A stretch of DNA of 64,000 nt from Clostridium sp. CMCC3677 (GCF_023845585.1 NZ_JAMQHS010000006.1:62001-126000); one strand, 5' to 3'; numbered from the stretch's first letter, positions 17,077-25,863 are shown. Notes: generated by a model not told the origin, from the sequence alone. Made by a program: numbers and translations.

Positions 17077-17804
17077 AACTTTTCACCATCTGGAAATTTC
17101 TTAGAATAATTCTTATTATAGTCATCAGATATTATCTTTCCATCCTTCAACGTTATAATTCTTTCAGTTTCTAATGCTAATTCATAATTATGAGTTATAA
17201 ATACAATAGTCTTTCCTTCTGTTTCATGTACTTTATGAAATAAATCCATAACTAATCTTCCAGTTTCTGAATCTAATGCTCCTGTAGGTTCATCAGCAAG
17301 TATTATACTTGGATCATTAACTAAAGCTCTAGCTATTGCCACTCTTTGCTTCTGACCACCAGAAAGCTCATTTGGAAGATGATTAATTCTATCTTCCATT
17401 CCTACAAGCTCTAAAAGTTTTTTAGCACGTTCTATTCTAATCTTTTTATCCACTCCTGCATAAAGCATTGGTAACTCAACATTTTTAAGTGCACTACTTC
17501 TTGGTATTAAATTAAATGTTTGAAATACAAAACCTATTTTTTTATTACGTATTTCTGATAATCCATTGTCTGATATATCATTTATATTAGTACTATCTAA
17601 TATATAAGTTCCAGATGTAGGTCTGTCCAAAGCTCCTATAATGTTCATTAAAGTACTTTTACCAGATCCAGAAGCCCCTACTATTGATATAAATTCGCCT
17701 TTTTTTACATTTATATCAATGTTTTTTAAAATATCTAATTGATTCTCAGTTCCTATATAGAAGCTCTTTACAATATTATTCATTTCAATTATATTATTGC
17801 TCAA
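17067..17804 (-). CDS. MacB-like ABC transporter ATP-binding protein
   Basis: A 245-residue ABC ATPase of the LolD/MacB group. Walker A is GASGSGKST, the signature is LSGGQKQRVAIARAL, and Walker B is IILADEP with the D-loop ALDSETG and H-switch IVFITHN. I place the start at a TTG (17804), because GGAGG lies 8 bases upstream and the product then begins LSNNIIEMNNIVKSF. A longer frame back to 17840 lacks such a site. The TTG lies inside the last codons of the MacA-like gene (11-base overlap), which suggests translational coupling. It powers the permease downstream. Confidence 0.93.
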   Translation of the reverse strand: MSNNIIEMNNIVKSFYIGTENQLDILKNIDINVKKGEFISIVGASGSGKSTLMNIIGALDRPTSGTYILDSTNINDISDNGLSEIRNKKIGFVFQTFNLIPRSSALKNVELPMLYAGVDKKIRIERAKKLLELVGMEDRINHLPNELSGGQKQRVAIARALVNDPSIILADEPTGALDSETGRLVMDLFHKVHETEGKTIVFITHNYELALETERIITLKDGKIISDDYNKNYSKKFPDGEKLCL

Positions 17805-19242
17805 TAACCTCACCTCCAACGGGCTCAGCCATTCCTCCACCTAGTTCAACTATACTTCCAACAGTATAATTGCTTGGTTCAGAAAGTACTTTCATTCCAT
17901 CTTGTAGTTCATCTCCATAGATTTCAACATTAAAATCTGATTCCATACCCTTATTTATAGCTACTTCTTTAATAATATATTTATTATCTTCTTGTGCTTC
18001 AGCTACATATATACTTAGACCATTTTCATTTTCAATTATGCTCTCATGAGGAATTGCATAAACATCATTTTTTTCTTCCAAAATAATATTTAATTTTGCT
18101 TTCATTCCTATCTTTATATTTTCATTCATCTCATTAATTTTTACTTTAGCTTCAAAAATAACATCTCCACTATTAGATGTAGAATTACCAGTAGCTACAG
18201 TAGGTTCATCAACTTTAGCTGTAGGACTTATTTCACTTATTTCTCCTAAAAGTTCTAAATCATCCGTTGCATCTGTTTTTATTATAGTTTTTTGACCAAC
18301 TTTTATATTAGCAATGTCGACTTCCTTTATTGATGCTTTTATAACCAAATTGTTTAAATCTTCTATTTTAAATAATGTTCCTGTGCTTGGGCTTCCTACA
18401 GTTGCATTAACAGTAGTGATAGTTCCATCTACTGAAGCTTTAATTGTGCATTCATCTAATTCTTTCTTTTTATTTTCAAGTGCAACACGTTCACTTTTAT
18501 TTTCATAAGCTATTTTAGCGCTTTCATAGCTATTTTGTGCATTTTTTAAATCTTCTTGTATTTTTAGTTTCGAATTTTCCAACTCAACATTAGCTTTGTT
18601 ATAATCATCTTTAGCTTTATTATAATCATTTTCTGATTTTTTAAATTCCTGATTAGATATCTCTCCATAGCCTAAAATTGTCTTGTTATATTGATATAAT
18701 CTTTCTGCATCTTCTAAAGTCATTTTGGCTGTTTCTAACATTGAGTTTGCATTTATAAGATCTGTATTAAGATTATTCTCATTTATGTAAACTATATTGT
18801 CATATGCTCTTTTTTTACTATCAAGATCTAACTTACCATTCGCCTCAGAAGCACTCAAAGTTTCTGTTAATTGCTCTATTTCCTCTTTTAATTTTTCAGT
18901 ATCTAATATAGCTAGAACATCTCCAGTCTTAACTTCATCTCCAACTTTAACCTTAACTTCTTTGACTATATTACCTGAATTTGTATAAACATTTGTAGAA
19001 TTTTCACTTTTTACTTCACCTAAAACATTAATACTATTAACAATATTAGCTTTGTTAAGAATAGTATTTTGAGCTTGTACATTAGGAGGTTTAGAAAAAA
19101 ACATCTTAAATGCAATTCCTACAATAACTAGAATAGCTACAACTAACATAACCATCTTTTTTTTACTCATACGTTTTTTAGAATTTTTCACTTTTGAAAT
19201 AATATTTTTAGGACTTAAATTTTTTATTTCTATTTTATTCAT
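17794..19242 (-). CDS. MacA-like periplasmic adaptor (membrane fusion protein)
   Basis: A 482-residue HlyD/RND-type adaptor. A Lys-rich cytoplasmic tail and one membrane helix (about 28-48) lead into a first lipoyl half (VLGEVKSENSTNVYTNSG, VKVGDEVKTGDVLAILD). A long coiled-coil hairpin spans about 110-265, then the second lipoyl half (ASVDGTITTVNATVGSPSTG) and beta-barrel and membrane-proximal domains (IKVGQKTIIKTDA, MKAKLNIILEEKNDVYAIP). Adaptors of this type bridge an ABC or RND pump to an outer duct in diderm bacteria. It lies 18 bases after the TolC-like gene, and GGAGTGG precedes its ATG. Confidence 0.93.
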   Translation of the reverse strand: MNKIEIKNLSPKNIISKVKNSKKRMSKKKMVMLVVAILVIVGIAFKMFFSKPPNVQAQNTILNKANIVNSINVLGEVKSENSTNVYTNSGNIVKEVKVKVGDEVKTGDVLAILDTEKLKEEIEQLTETLSASEANGKLDLDSKKRAYDNIVYINENNLNTDLINANSMLETAKMTLEDAERLYQYNKTILGYGEISNQEFKKSENDYNKAKDDYNKANVELENSKLKIQEDLKNAQNSYESAKIAYENKSERVALENKKKELDECTIKASVDGTITTVNATVGSPSTGTLFKIEDLNNLVIKASIKEVDIANIKVGQKTIIKTDATDDLELLGEISEISPTAKVDEPTVATGNSTSNSGDVIFEAKVKINEMNENIKIGMKAKLNIILEEKNDVYAIPHESIIENENGLSIYVAEAQEDNKYIIKEVAINKGMESDFNVEIYGDELQDGMKVLSEPSNYTVGSIVELGGGMAEPVGGEVIEQ

Positions 19243-19260
19243 AATTTATACCACTCCACT

Positions 19261-20424
19261 CTAATATCCATCTTTCATTTTCATATAGCTTAAATAATCC
19301 ATGTATAAATTATTTACTTGTGATATAAAATCTTGATTTTTATTATTTAAACCAACTTCTAACTCATCCACTTGTTTCTTTGATGCAAATCCATAATTAT
19401 ATTTAGTTTGCATTATTAAAGCATCATCTTGAGTTCTACTTAATTTATCATTGCTTGCTTTTAACAAGTTGCTTGAAAGAATAAGATTATTATATCTTTT
19501 TTGAAATTCTATTTTAACTTTTTCTTCTTCCTGCCTTAATGAAATTTTATTATTTTTAATTTCATAATCACTTATATCTGAGTCATCTTTTGCTTTATGA
19601 TTTTCCATATCTTTTATTTTTAGGTCTATATTATTTAGTAACATATCATCTAAATCTTCTTCAAAATTTATTTTAGATATTTTATCAAGATCACCTTTTA
19701 TATTAGTATCAACTTTTATACCTGTATTACTTGGAACCCCTAAAGAAAATAATAGATCTTTTAACTCGTTTTTTTCTTTAACCTGTATTTCTTTTAGCTC
19801 ATTATTAAAGTCAGTAATATCATCTAAGTTTTTCTCATACTCTTTTTTAGATATAAATCCATTACCATACTTTATATTATTTATTTCTACTTGTTTATTT
19901 TTAAAATTAGTTTCATATTGCTTTAATTCTTTTTTTAATAATGTGTCTACATATTGTATATACTGTCTTTGTGCTGATTCAATTAAGCCTTGTAAATCCT
20001 TTTCATATCTTATATTAGATACTTTTAAATTGTGCTTTGCTGCTTGCTTTTCATCTTTTAATGAATCTAATTCTTTTTTGGCACTCCTTAGATCCTCATT
20101 CAATTTAATTTCTTTATCTTCCTTTTTACTCTCTGAAGATTCAGCTATCTCTTGAGGCTTAACTACATTTTTATAATTACTAATATCATTTTCTAGTCTA
20201 CTGATTTCGCTTTCTTTATCATCAATTTCATCTAAAATATCTTTATACTTTTCTTTATCTTTTTTTAAATTATTCTTCATTATTTTTAAATCAGGACTAT
20301 ACTCAGTTATAATTTCTTCTATATTTTCCATAGAAAGTTGCATATTTTCCCGTGTTGCTGCTTGTACACTTATTTGATTCATAAATACAAACAATACTAG
20401 TAAAATTCCAGTTATTCGTTTCAA
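19261..20424 (-). CDS. TolC-like (outer membrane efflux protein family) exported coiled-coil protein
   Basis: First gene of the export operon, 387 residues, starting at TTG after GGGGG. A signal peptide of about 22 residues (ending SVQAA) is followed by almost wholly helical sequence. Two repeats of long heptad-rich helices (about 60-190 and 265-385), with the internal phrase NIKYGNGFISKKEYE echoed by TKYNYGFASKKQVDE, are the pattern of the OEP/TolC family, whose monomer is an internal duplication of paired helices. The second residues of each helix pair and the spacing agree, but no beta-barrel strands of an outer-membrane channel are visible. In a Gram-positive cell it could form a periplasm-like duct across the wall; that is inference. 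Confidence 0.7.
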   Translation of the reverse strand: MKRITGILLVLFVFMNQISVQAATRENMQLSMENIEEIITEYSPDLKIMKNNLKKDKEKYKDILDEIDDKESEISRLENDISNYKNVVKPQEIAESSESKKEDKEIKLNEDLRSAKKELDSLKDEKQAAKHNLKVSNIRYEKDLQGLIESAQRQYIQYVDTLLKKELKQYETNFKNKQVEINNIKYGNGFISKKEYEKNLDDITDFNNELKEIQVKEKNELKDLLFSLGVPSNTGIKVDTNIKGDLDKISKINFEEDLDDMLLNNIDLKIKDMENHKAKDDSDISDYEIKNNKISLRQEEEKVKIEFQKRYNNLILSSNLLKASNDKLSRTQDDALIMQTKYNYGFASKKQVDELEVGLNNKNQDFISQVNNLYMDYLSYMKMKDGY

Positions 20425-20625
20425 AATTTTATTCCCCCTAAAATAAATTAAAATATTTTACATTAAATCTTTTCTTATACAAGGTAAAAATTTATATTTT
20501 TACACATAATTTAGTATATATTCAATCTATTAAATAAATCTTTAAATAAACCTTAAGATAATATTATTTTTTAGTTTTTATTGACTTTTTCCTAATATAA
20601 CCATGATATAACTTTAGAATTTAAA

Positions 20626-20659
20626 AAAGATGATTCCTATTTATTCAGAAATCATCTTT
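20626..20659 (-). terminator. Terminator of bioY
   Basis: AAAGATGATT pairs with AATCATCTTT; six T follow on the minus strand. Confidence 0.75.
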
Positions 20660-20665
20660 ATACTT

Positions 20666-20737
20666 GGCTATGTTTTTAATATGTGTTGATATATACAATG
20701 GGTAAAATGGCATATACCGCTACTATTTTAAAATATG
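20666..20737 (+). repeat. Palindromic dispersed repeat, copy 4 (diverged)
   Basis: Left half GGCTATGTTTTTAATATGTG followed by TTGATATATACA matches the other copies; the right arm has decayed. Confidence 0.6.
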
Positions 20738-20748
20738 TTCATATATTT

Positions 20749-21240
20749 TTATATTATATATATTCTCTTTTTTATATTAATCCCTAAAAATATTCCTAAA
20801 AATATCTTTGCTAAATCAAAAATAACGAAAGGTAAAACCCCTATTTTTAAAGCACCTGAAAATGTTATATTTAAAATAAACGCTAATTGAGCTGTGCCTA
20901 TAATATAACAAATTATAATTCCTAATGTGCCTGAAAAGCTAATAATAAAATAATTATCATTATACTTTTCTGAAAAATATCCAATAATTAATACCATTAA
21001 TAAAAATGAAGTAATATATCCACCTGTTGGTCCTAAAAGTGCTTGAATTCCTCCTTTAAAGCCTGCAAAAACAGGTAACCCAATTGCCCCTAATAATATG
21101 TATATTATTTGTGATATAAACGCCTTTTTATACCCAAGAATAACTGCTGAGAGTACAATTGCAAAGACCTGCATTGTAAACGGAACTTGAAAAAATGGTA
21201 TTGAAATTTGAGCGCATATAGCTGTAATAACAGCAAACAT
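20749..21240 (-). CDS. bioY: Biotin transporter substrate-binding component BioY
   Basis: The S component of an ECF biotin transporter, about six membrane helices. Family hallmarks are ISIPFFQVPFTMQVF, the LLGAIGLPVFAGFKGGIQ segment and the GPTGGYITSF motif. The given start is the first ATG, but BioY homology seems to begin earlier: the in-frame upstream codons 21282-21241 read SSKLILKDQIVCA, matching the usual first helix. No ATG, GTG or TTG opens that frame. An ATA codon at 21280-21282 lies 8 bases after GGGGGGG, the only good ribosome binding site, so the true protein may start there with 177 residues. A BirA operator overlaps its promoter. Confidence 0.93.
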   Translation of the reverse strand: MFAVITAICAQISIPFFQVPFTMQVFAIVLSAVILGYKKAFISQIIYILLGAIGLPVFAGFKGGIQALLGPTGGYITSFLLMVLIIGYFSEKYNDNYFIISFSGTLGIIICYIIGTAQLAFILNITFSGALKIGVLPFVIFDLAKIFLGIFLGINIKKRIYII

Positions 21241-21312
21241 TGCACATACAATTTGATCCTTTAATATTAATTTACTAGATATAACTTTTTCCCCCCCTTA
21301 ATAGTTTCTTAT

Positions 21313-21342
21313 ATTATATAATTATGGCTTTTCAATTGTCAA
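21313..21342 (-). promoter_or_regulatory. Promoter of bioY
   Basis: Perfect TTGACA and perfect TATAAT, 18-base spacer, on the minus strand. The -35 box lies inside the BirA operator. Predicted transcription start is near 21306. Confidence 0.75.
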
Positions 21343-21367
21343 CTATATTATCAATATAAGTTTACAA
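21336..21367. promoter_or_regulatory. BirA (biotin repressor) operator
   Basis: TTGTCAAC, 16-base spacer, GTTTACAA: the inverted half-sites match the known BirA operator pattern TTGTNAAC with 14-16 base spacing. It covers the bioY -35 box, so biotinylated-AMP-bound BirA would block transcription when biotin is plentiful. Confidence 0.85.
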
Positions 21368-21451
21368 TAAATTTATAAAAAAACAAAAGGCTATGTCACA
21401 CTTTATTAATTAAAAATATACAAATGATGTTTTAGGTATTAAATCTAAAAA

Positions 21452-21481
21452 TAGGTATATGGATAAATTTCCATATACCTA
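21452..21481 (-). terminator. Terminator of first reverse rubrerythrin gene
   Basis: TAGGTATATGG and its exact complement around 8 bases, then TTTTT on the minus strand. Confidence 0.75.
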
Positions 21482-21567
21482 CTTTCAGTAAATAAATATT
21501 ATTTATAATATTGGATTTAGGGATAATTTAAGTTAAATTTTAAGCAATAATATAATTAATCACTATA

Positions 21568-22110
21568 TTATGCAAAATATCTATCTAATAATCCTTTAAA
21601 TGCTCTTCCATGTCTAGCTTCATCTTTACACATTTCGTGTACTGTATCATGGATTGCATCTAAATTTAATTGTTTAGCTAGTGTTGCTAAGTCTTTCTTT
21701 CCTTGACATGCTCCATGTTCTGCATCTACTCTTAATTGTAAGTTTTTCTTTGTATCTGCATTTACTACTTCACCTAATAATTCAGCGAATTTTGCTGCAT
21801 GTTCTGCTTCTTCAAATGCTATTCTCTTATATGCTTCTGCTACTTCTGGGAAGCCTTCTCTATCTGCTTGTCTTGACATTGCAAGATACATTCCTACTTC
21901 TGTGCATTCTCCCATAAAGTTTGCTTGTAATCCTTCTACTATTCTTGGATCAACATCTTTTCCTATTCCAATTACATGTTCATCTGCAAATGCTAAGTCT
22001 CCACTTTGTTCTACAAATTTTTCTGGACCTACTCCACATAATGGACATTTTTCTGGAGCTGCTTCTCCTTCATATACATAACCACATACTGTACAAACAA
22101 ATTTTTTCAT
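21568..22110 (-). CDS. Reverse rubrerythrin, copy A
   Basis: A 180-residue peroxide- and oxygen-detoxifying NADH peroxidase component of the reverse rubrerythrin type. The rubredoxin domain comes first (Fe ligands C6, C9, C22, C25) and the four-helix diiron domain second (about 50-180, with [28 protein letters not shown] carrying Glu/His ligands). The order is the opposite of classical rubrerythrin. The protein is identical to that of copy B, 1,045 bases away. In Clostridium acetobutylicum, tandem genes of this kind are the main PerR-controlled oxygen-defence proteins. CAGGGGG lies before the ATG; promoter and a PerR-box-like palindrome are upstream. Confidence 0.95.
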   Translation of the reverse strand: MKKFVCTVCGYVYEGEAAPEKCPLCGVGPEKFVEQSGDLAFADEHVIGIGKDVDPRIVEGLQANFMGECTEVGMYLAMSRQADREGFPEVAEAYKRIAFEEAEHAAKFAELLGEVVNADTKKNLQLRVDAEHGACQGKKDLATLAKQLNLDAIHDTVHEMCKDEARHGRAFKGLLDRYFA

Positions 22111-22221
22111 AATTTAATTCCCCCTGTTTTCTTTTAATTTATATACACACTCTTTAATTTTTTATTTGATTTTTTCATTTATCTTTTGTTGTTTTTTTGT
22201 TTTATCTCTTCTACAGTTATT

Positions 22222-22250
22222 ATTATATAATAATTATTATTACTTGTAAA
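22222..22250 (-). promoter_or_regulatory. Promoter of copy A with PerR-like box in spacer
   Basis: TTTACA, 17-base spacer, TATAAT on the minus strand. The spacer is a palindromic TAATAATTATTATTA (22228-22242), matching the PerR consensus TTATAATNATTATAA at 12 of 14 defined positions. Confidence 0.65.
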
Positions 22251-22522
22251 GAGTTTTTTATAAAAAAATTTAAAATATTTTAATTAGCAATTTATATATA
22301 TGGATATTCCTATATTAAAAAGGAACTTTGATAAGTTGAAAATTACTTTAAAGAATTTTTGTACTAAATATTCACTTTTAGTTCTCAATTCTATTTACTT
22401 TATTAAATTATATTTTATTTACCTCTCAGGTCTTAAAAATTTTATAAATTTCTAAAGAAAATAACTAGCCTCCCACCACCCGCTTAGTCAAGTGGTTTTC
22501 TTTAACTCTAAAGCACATAATA
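22251..22522. other. Spacer between rubrerythrin copies, no gene
   Basis: No coding potential. It includes a short CCTCCCACCACCCGCTTAG stretch near 22470-22490 that is richer in G and C than its surroundings and has no obvious function. Confidence 0.4.
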
Positions 22523-22559
22523 AAATAGGTACTAGAAATTAAATTTCTAGTACCTATTT
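22523..22559 (-). terminator. Terminator of copy B, near-perfect palindrome
   Basis: AAATAGGTACTAGAAA and its exact complement, separated by only five bases, downstream of copy B. Confidence 0.75.
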
Positions 22560-22612
22560 ATAATAGAGTTTTGGGTTTAATGGATAATTATCAATATATT
22601 GAAATTTAAGTA

Positions 22613-23155
22613 TTATGCAAAATATCTATCTAATAATCCTTTAAATGCTCTTCCATGTCTAGCTTCATCTTTACACATTTCATGTACTGTGTCATGTATT
22701 GCATCTAAATTTAATTGTTTAGCTAGTGTTGCTAAATCTTTCTTTCCTTGACATGCTCCATGTTCTGCATCTACTCTTAATTGTAAGTTTTTCTTTGTAT
22801 CTGCATTTACTACTTCACCTAATAATTCAGCGAATTTTGCTGCATGTTCTGCTTCTTCAAATGCTATTCTCTTATATGCTTCTGCTACTTCTGGGAAGCC
22901 TTCTCTATCTGCTTGTCTTGACATTGCAAGATACATTCCTACTTCTGTGCATTCTCCCATAAAGTTTGCTTGTAATCCTTCTACTATTCTTGGATCAACA
23001 TCTTTTCCTATTCCAATTACATGTTCATCTGCAAATGCTAAGTCTCCACTTTGTTCTACAAATTTTTCTGGACCTACTCCACATAATGGACATTTTTCTG
23101 GAGCTGCTTCTCCTTCATATACATAACCACATACTGTACAAACAAATTTTTTCAT
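22613..23155 (-). CDS. Reverse rubrerythrin, copy B
   Basis: Encodes the same 180 residues as copy A. I count four base differences between the genes, all silent and all within the last 135 bases of coding sequence; the remaining coding sequence, ribosome binding site and 5' leader start are the same. The upstream promoter is also shared (TTTACA, 17, TATAAT). The pattern fits a tandem duplication kept uniform by gene conversion, or a very recent duplication. Each copy has its own promoter and its own unrelated terminator, so they are separate units, which raises dosage of an abundant oxygen-defence protein. Confidence 0.95.
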   Translation of the reverse strand: MKKFVCTVCGYVYEGEAAPEKCPLCGVGPEKFVEQSGDLAFADEHVIGIGKDVDPRIVEGLQANFMGECTEVGMYLAMSRQADREGFPEVAEAYKRIAFEEAEHAAKFAELLGEVVNADTKKNLQLRVDAEHGACQGKKDLATLAKQLNLDAIHDTVHEMCKDEARHGRAFKGLLDRYFA

Positions 23156-23254
23156 AATTTAATTCCCCCTGTTTTCTTTAATTTATACACACTCTTTAAT
23201 TTTTTATATTTAATCTATTTATTTTTCTTTTGTTGTATCTCTTCTACAGTTATT

Positions 23255-23283
23255 ATTATATAATAGTAATTATTACTTGTAAA
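23255..23283 (-). promoter_or_regulatory. Promoter of copy B
   Basis: TTTACA, 17-base spacer, TATAAT; sequence nearly the same as copy A, with the palindrome in the spacer less regular (TAATAATTACTATTA on the minus strand). Confidence 0.65.
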
Positions 23284-23348
23284 GAGTTTTTTATAAAAAA
23301 ATAAAATAAATGAAATTTTTTGTATTCCATTTATCTTTAATTGCTTTG

Positions 23349-23388
23349 CTTTGCTTTACTTATATATTAACACTGTGCCAAAACACAG
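23349..23388 (-). repeat. Palindromic dispersed repeat, copy 5 (half)
   Basis: On the minus strand CTGTGTTTTGGCACAGTG then TTAATATATAAGTAAAGC follows the left half of the family. It lies in a 323-base gap that otherwise contains only divergent promoters. Confidence 0.45.
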
Positions 23389-23478
23389 ATTAATTTTATT
23401 TAATAACAATTATTTTTATGGAAATTTATTACAATAGTGATATAATAAACTTATATTAATTTATTAAGGAGCATTTTT

Positions 23479-24372
23479 TTGTTTGGTTATGTTACTCCAT
23501 TAAAAAATGAATTAAAAGTAAAAGACTTTAACATTTTTAAATCTTATTATTGCGGACTCTGTCATGAAATCAAAAAAAATTTTGGGAATATTCCTAGAAT
23601 AACATTAAATTATGATATGACATTTCTAGCAATATTATTTGATTCATTAAATGATAATAGTATAAATATAAATGAATTTAGATGCTTATTTCATCCTGTT
23701 TATAAAAGAACTATTTTGTTTGATAATAAATCTTTATCTTATGCTTCATTTATGAATATATCTTTAAATTATTACAAATTATTAGATGATTCTGAAGATG
23801 ACTGTTCATTAAAAAGCAAATTAGAAGCTTTTTTTCTATTACAATATAAAAATAAATTTCCAAAATCAATAAGTTCCATTAATACAAAAATTAAAACAAA
23901 CCTTAATACTTTAAGTTCCTTAGAAAAAAATAAGAACTTTAACTCTATAGATGAAATATGTGATCCATTTAGTACATTAGTAGGACATATTTTTAAAGAC
24001 TATCCCTATACTTTAAAAGACGATTCTTATAATTTAAGAAATACACTATATACACTAGGATACTCTCTTGGTAAATGGATTTATCTTATAGATGCATTAG
24101 ATGATTTAAAAGATGACATGAACAAAAATAAATTTAACCCTATAAATTTTTTATATAATGAAAATAATCTTACTTACACAGAGCTAATTAAAATTATTAA
24201 ACCTAAAATTGAATTTTTAATTTTAAGTTGTGCTTGTTGTTGTAAAGATAATTTATCTAAACTTACTTTATATAAAAATGAAGATATTTTAAAAAATACA
24301 CTCGAATTAGGATTAATCCATAAATATAGTCTAGTAATACAAGACTTAGATTGTTTCTTAAATAAACGTTAA
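23479..24372 (+). CDS. DUF5685-family protein (297 aa)
   Basis: The N-terminus MFGYVTPLKNELKVKDF followed by FKSYYCGLCHEI is characteristic of the clostridial DUF5685 family. Its function is unknown. Residues 26-29 (CGLC) and a cluster near residue 251 (SCACCC) could bind metal or a cofactor together. The rest is predicted helical, with the Asp-rich YLIDALDDLKDDMNKNKFNP segment (about 205-225), which resembles the Asp-rich helices of prenyl-transferase folds; this is a weak hint only. The start is TTG 23479 with AAGGAGC eight bases upstream. It is a single gene, divergent from the rubrerythrins. Confidence 0.8.
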   Translation: MFGYVTPLKNELKVKDFNIFKSYYCGLCHEIKKNFGNIPRITLNYDMTFLAILFDSLNDNSININEFRCLFHPVYKRTILFDNKSLSYASFMNISLNYYKLLDDSEDDCSLKSKLEAFFLLQYKNKFPKSISSINTKIKTNLNTLSSLEKNKNFNSIDEICDPFSTLVGHIFKDYPYTLKDDSYNLRNTLYTLGYSLGKWIYLIDALDDLKDDMNKNKFNPINFLYNENNLTYTELIKIIKPKIEFLILSCACCCKDNLSKLTLYKNEDILKNTLELGLIHKYSLVIQDLDCFLNKR

Positions 24373-24430
24373 TACTTTACTATAAAAACAATTGATAGCA
24401 GACTATATTATAATTAAATTCACACATAAA

Positions 24431-24470
24431 AAGATAAACAATTCTATTAACAAACAAAATTGTTTATCTT
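24431..24470 (-). terminator. Terminator shared by convergent genes
   Basis: Perfect 13-bp stem AAGATAAACAATT and complement, followed on the minus strand by TTT. Confidence 0.65.
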
Positions 24471-24596
24471 ACACTCTAAATTATTTATTTTAAAACAAAC
24501 ATTTTATAAACCATTTTCAATAATTGAAAAGTAACTATCATTATAATTATCCATGTTATAGACATTAATCCATCTTTTAATATATTACATATTTTT

Positions 24597-25616
24597 TTAT
24601 CCATGATACTTTTCTACTAGGTCTTTTAAAAATTTAACTGTTTTTATAGGTGCTCTACCAATAGAAGTTTCTCCTGCTAATAAAAAACCATCAACTCCAT
24701 TTTTAATAAAATTATATATACTTTCCACTTCACTTACACATGGCATTTTTCCACTTTTCATATTATCTAAAATGTGTGTCGCTATTATAATTTCCTTATT
24801 AGTATATTCTTTTACTCTCTTTATTATAAATTCTTCATATATAGGTGTATCTTCTATGGAAGTTTCAGCTATTAAATCACCCCTTCCTATCATAATTCCA
24901 TCTACTTTAGCTATTATCTTATCTATATTTTTTATTCCCTCTAAAGTTTCAATTTTAGCCCATATTTTAGGATTATACTTTTCTTTTTTATTTAAATTTA
25001 CAAATTCTATTATTTCATCTATGCAATCATCACTTTCAACAAAGGATTGACATATTATATCTACTTTATGTTCTATTCCAAATTTGATATCCTCTTTATC
25101 TTTTAAGTTAAGCTTTATTTTACTTCTATCAAAACCCTTTATATTGCATCCTTTGCCAGCTCTTACAACTCCACCTCTTACAGTAATTGCCTTTAAAAAG
25201 CCCTCTTCTTCTCCTAATATATTAAATATCATAGTATTGTCTTTAATACTTATTTCATCATACTTATTTTCCATTAAAATATTATTATTTATATTCAAAG
25301 GAACTATTTTATCATTATTTTTTAGTTTTTGATTTACTTTTTTATATTTATCTTCGCCACAAAAATAAACTTTTTCCTCGTCATATATTTTGTATACACC
25401 ACAAAGTTTATTAGACACTCTTATTTTGCTTCCACATAAATCTAATATTATAACTACATCTTCTTTTATTGCCTTTGCCATTTCAATATATTCTAAAAAC
25501 TCGTTACTACTACCATGTGAAAAATTAAATCTTAATGAATTTGCCCCGCTATAAAATATATCTTTTAATACTTTCTTATCCATTATGTTAGGTCCTACTG
25601 TAGCAATAATATGCAT
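24597..25616 (-). CDS. Pyruvate-kinase-like protein lacking the C-terminal domain
   Basis: A 339-residue protein matching the A and B domains of pyruvate kinase: an opening strand IIATVGPNI, then SLRFNFSHGS, DLCGSKIRV, the short B domain (about 70-150), WAKIETLEGIKNIDKI (substrate Lys), DGIMIGRGDL and GFLLAGETSIG. Normal enzymes are 470 residues or more with an allosteric C-terminal domain; here the frame ends just after the barrel. Changes at usually fixed places (TLEG for NxEG, IGRGDL for VARGDL, ETSIG for ETAKG, THILDNM for TQMLESM) suggest a paralogue with altered or lost activity. No frameshift is visible. It is a single gene. Confidence 0.75.
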   Translation of the reverse strand: MHIIATVGPNIMDKKVLKDIFYSGANSLRFNFSHGSSNEFLEYIEMAKAIKEDVVIILDLCGSKIRVSNKLCGVYKIYDEEKVYFCGEDKYKKVNQKLKNNDKIVPLNINNNILMENKYDEISIKDNTMIFNILGEEEGFLKAITVRGGVVRAGKGCNIKGFDRSKIKLNLKDKEDIKFGIEHKVDIICQSFVESDDCIDEIIEFVNLNKKEKYNPKIWAKIETLEGIKNIDKIIAKVDGIMIGRGDLIAETSIEDTPIYEEFIIKRVKEYTNKEIIIATHILDNMKSGKMPCVSEVESIYNFIKNGVDGFLLAGETSIGRAPIKTVKFLKDLVEKYHG

Positions 25617-25724
25617 ATATCCTCCTTTAAATTATTATCTCTTTGTATAATTCATACTCATTAAAATTATAAATATCACAATAATAAATTTATTTTATTT
25701 AAAATTACATTTAATTACTCCATA

Positions 25725-25767
25725 CAGCTTTGCTTATACATATATCAACACTCTACTAAAATATGTC
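25725..25767 (-). repeat. Palindromic dispersed repeat, copy 6 (half)
   Basis: On the minus strand ACATATTTTAGTAGAGTG then TTGATATATGTATAAGCAAA, almost identical to the left half of the copy at 27401. Confidence 0.6.
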
Positions 25768-25863
25768 CTTAATTTAAATTTCATAATATAAAAACTGGAG
25801 TTCTAAACATGATTAATTTGAATAAATTTATTAAATAAAAGTAATTTTTAGGAGGTTTATTCA

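Larger units (their letters stand above)
20425..20748. other. Intergenic region, no gene
   Basis: Holds the promoter side of the TolC-like operon, the bioY terminator and one diverged copy of the palindromic repeat. No coding potential seen. Confidence 0.6.

Noticed and set aside
21568..23155. Assembly artefact producing two rubrerythrin copies
   Set aside because: The copies differ at four bases and have unrelated 3' flanks and terminators, so two real loci are more likely.
21681..23157. Open frames on the plus strand opposite the rubrerythrin genes
   Set aside because: They are leucine-rich mirror frames of highly codon-biased genes, with no ribosome binding sites, and are repeated only because the genes on the other strand are duplicated.
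24597..25616. Frameshifted or truncated pyruvate kinase pseudogene
   Set aside because: The frame is intact with a clean stop, and no remnant of the C-terminal domain is visible downstream in any frame.
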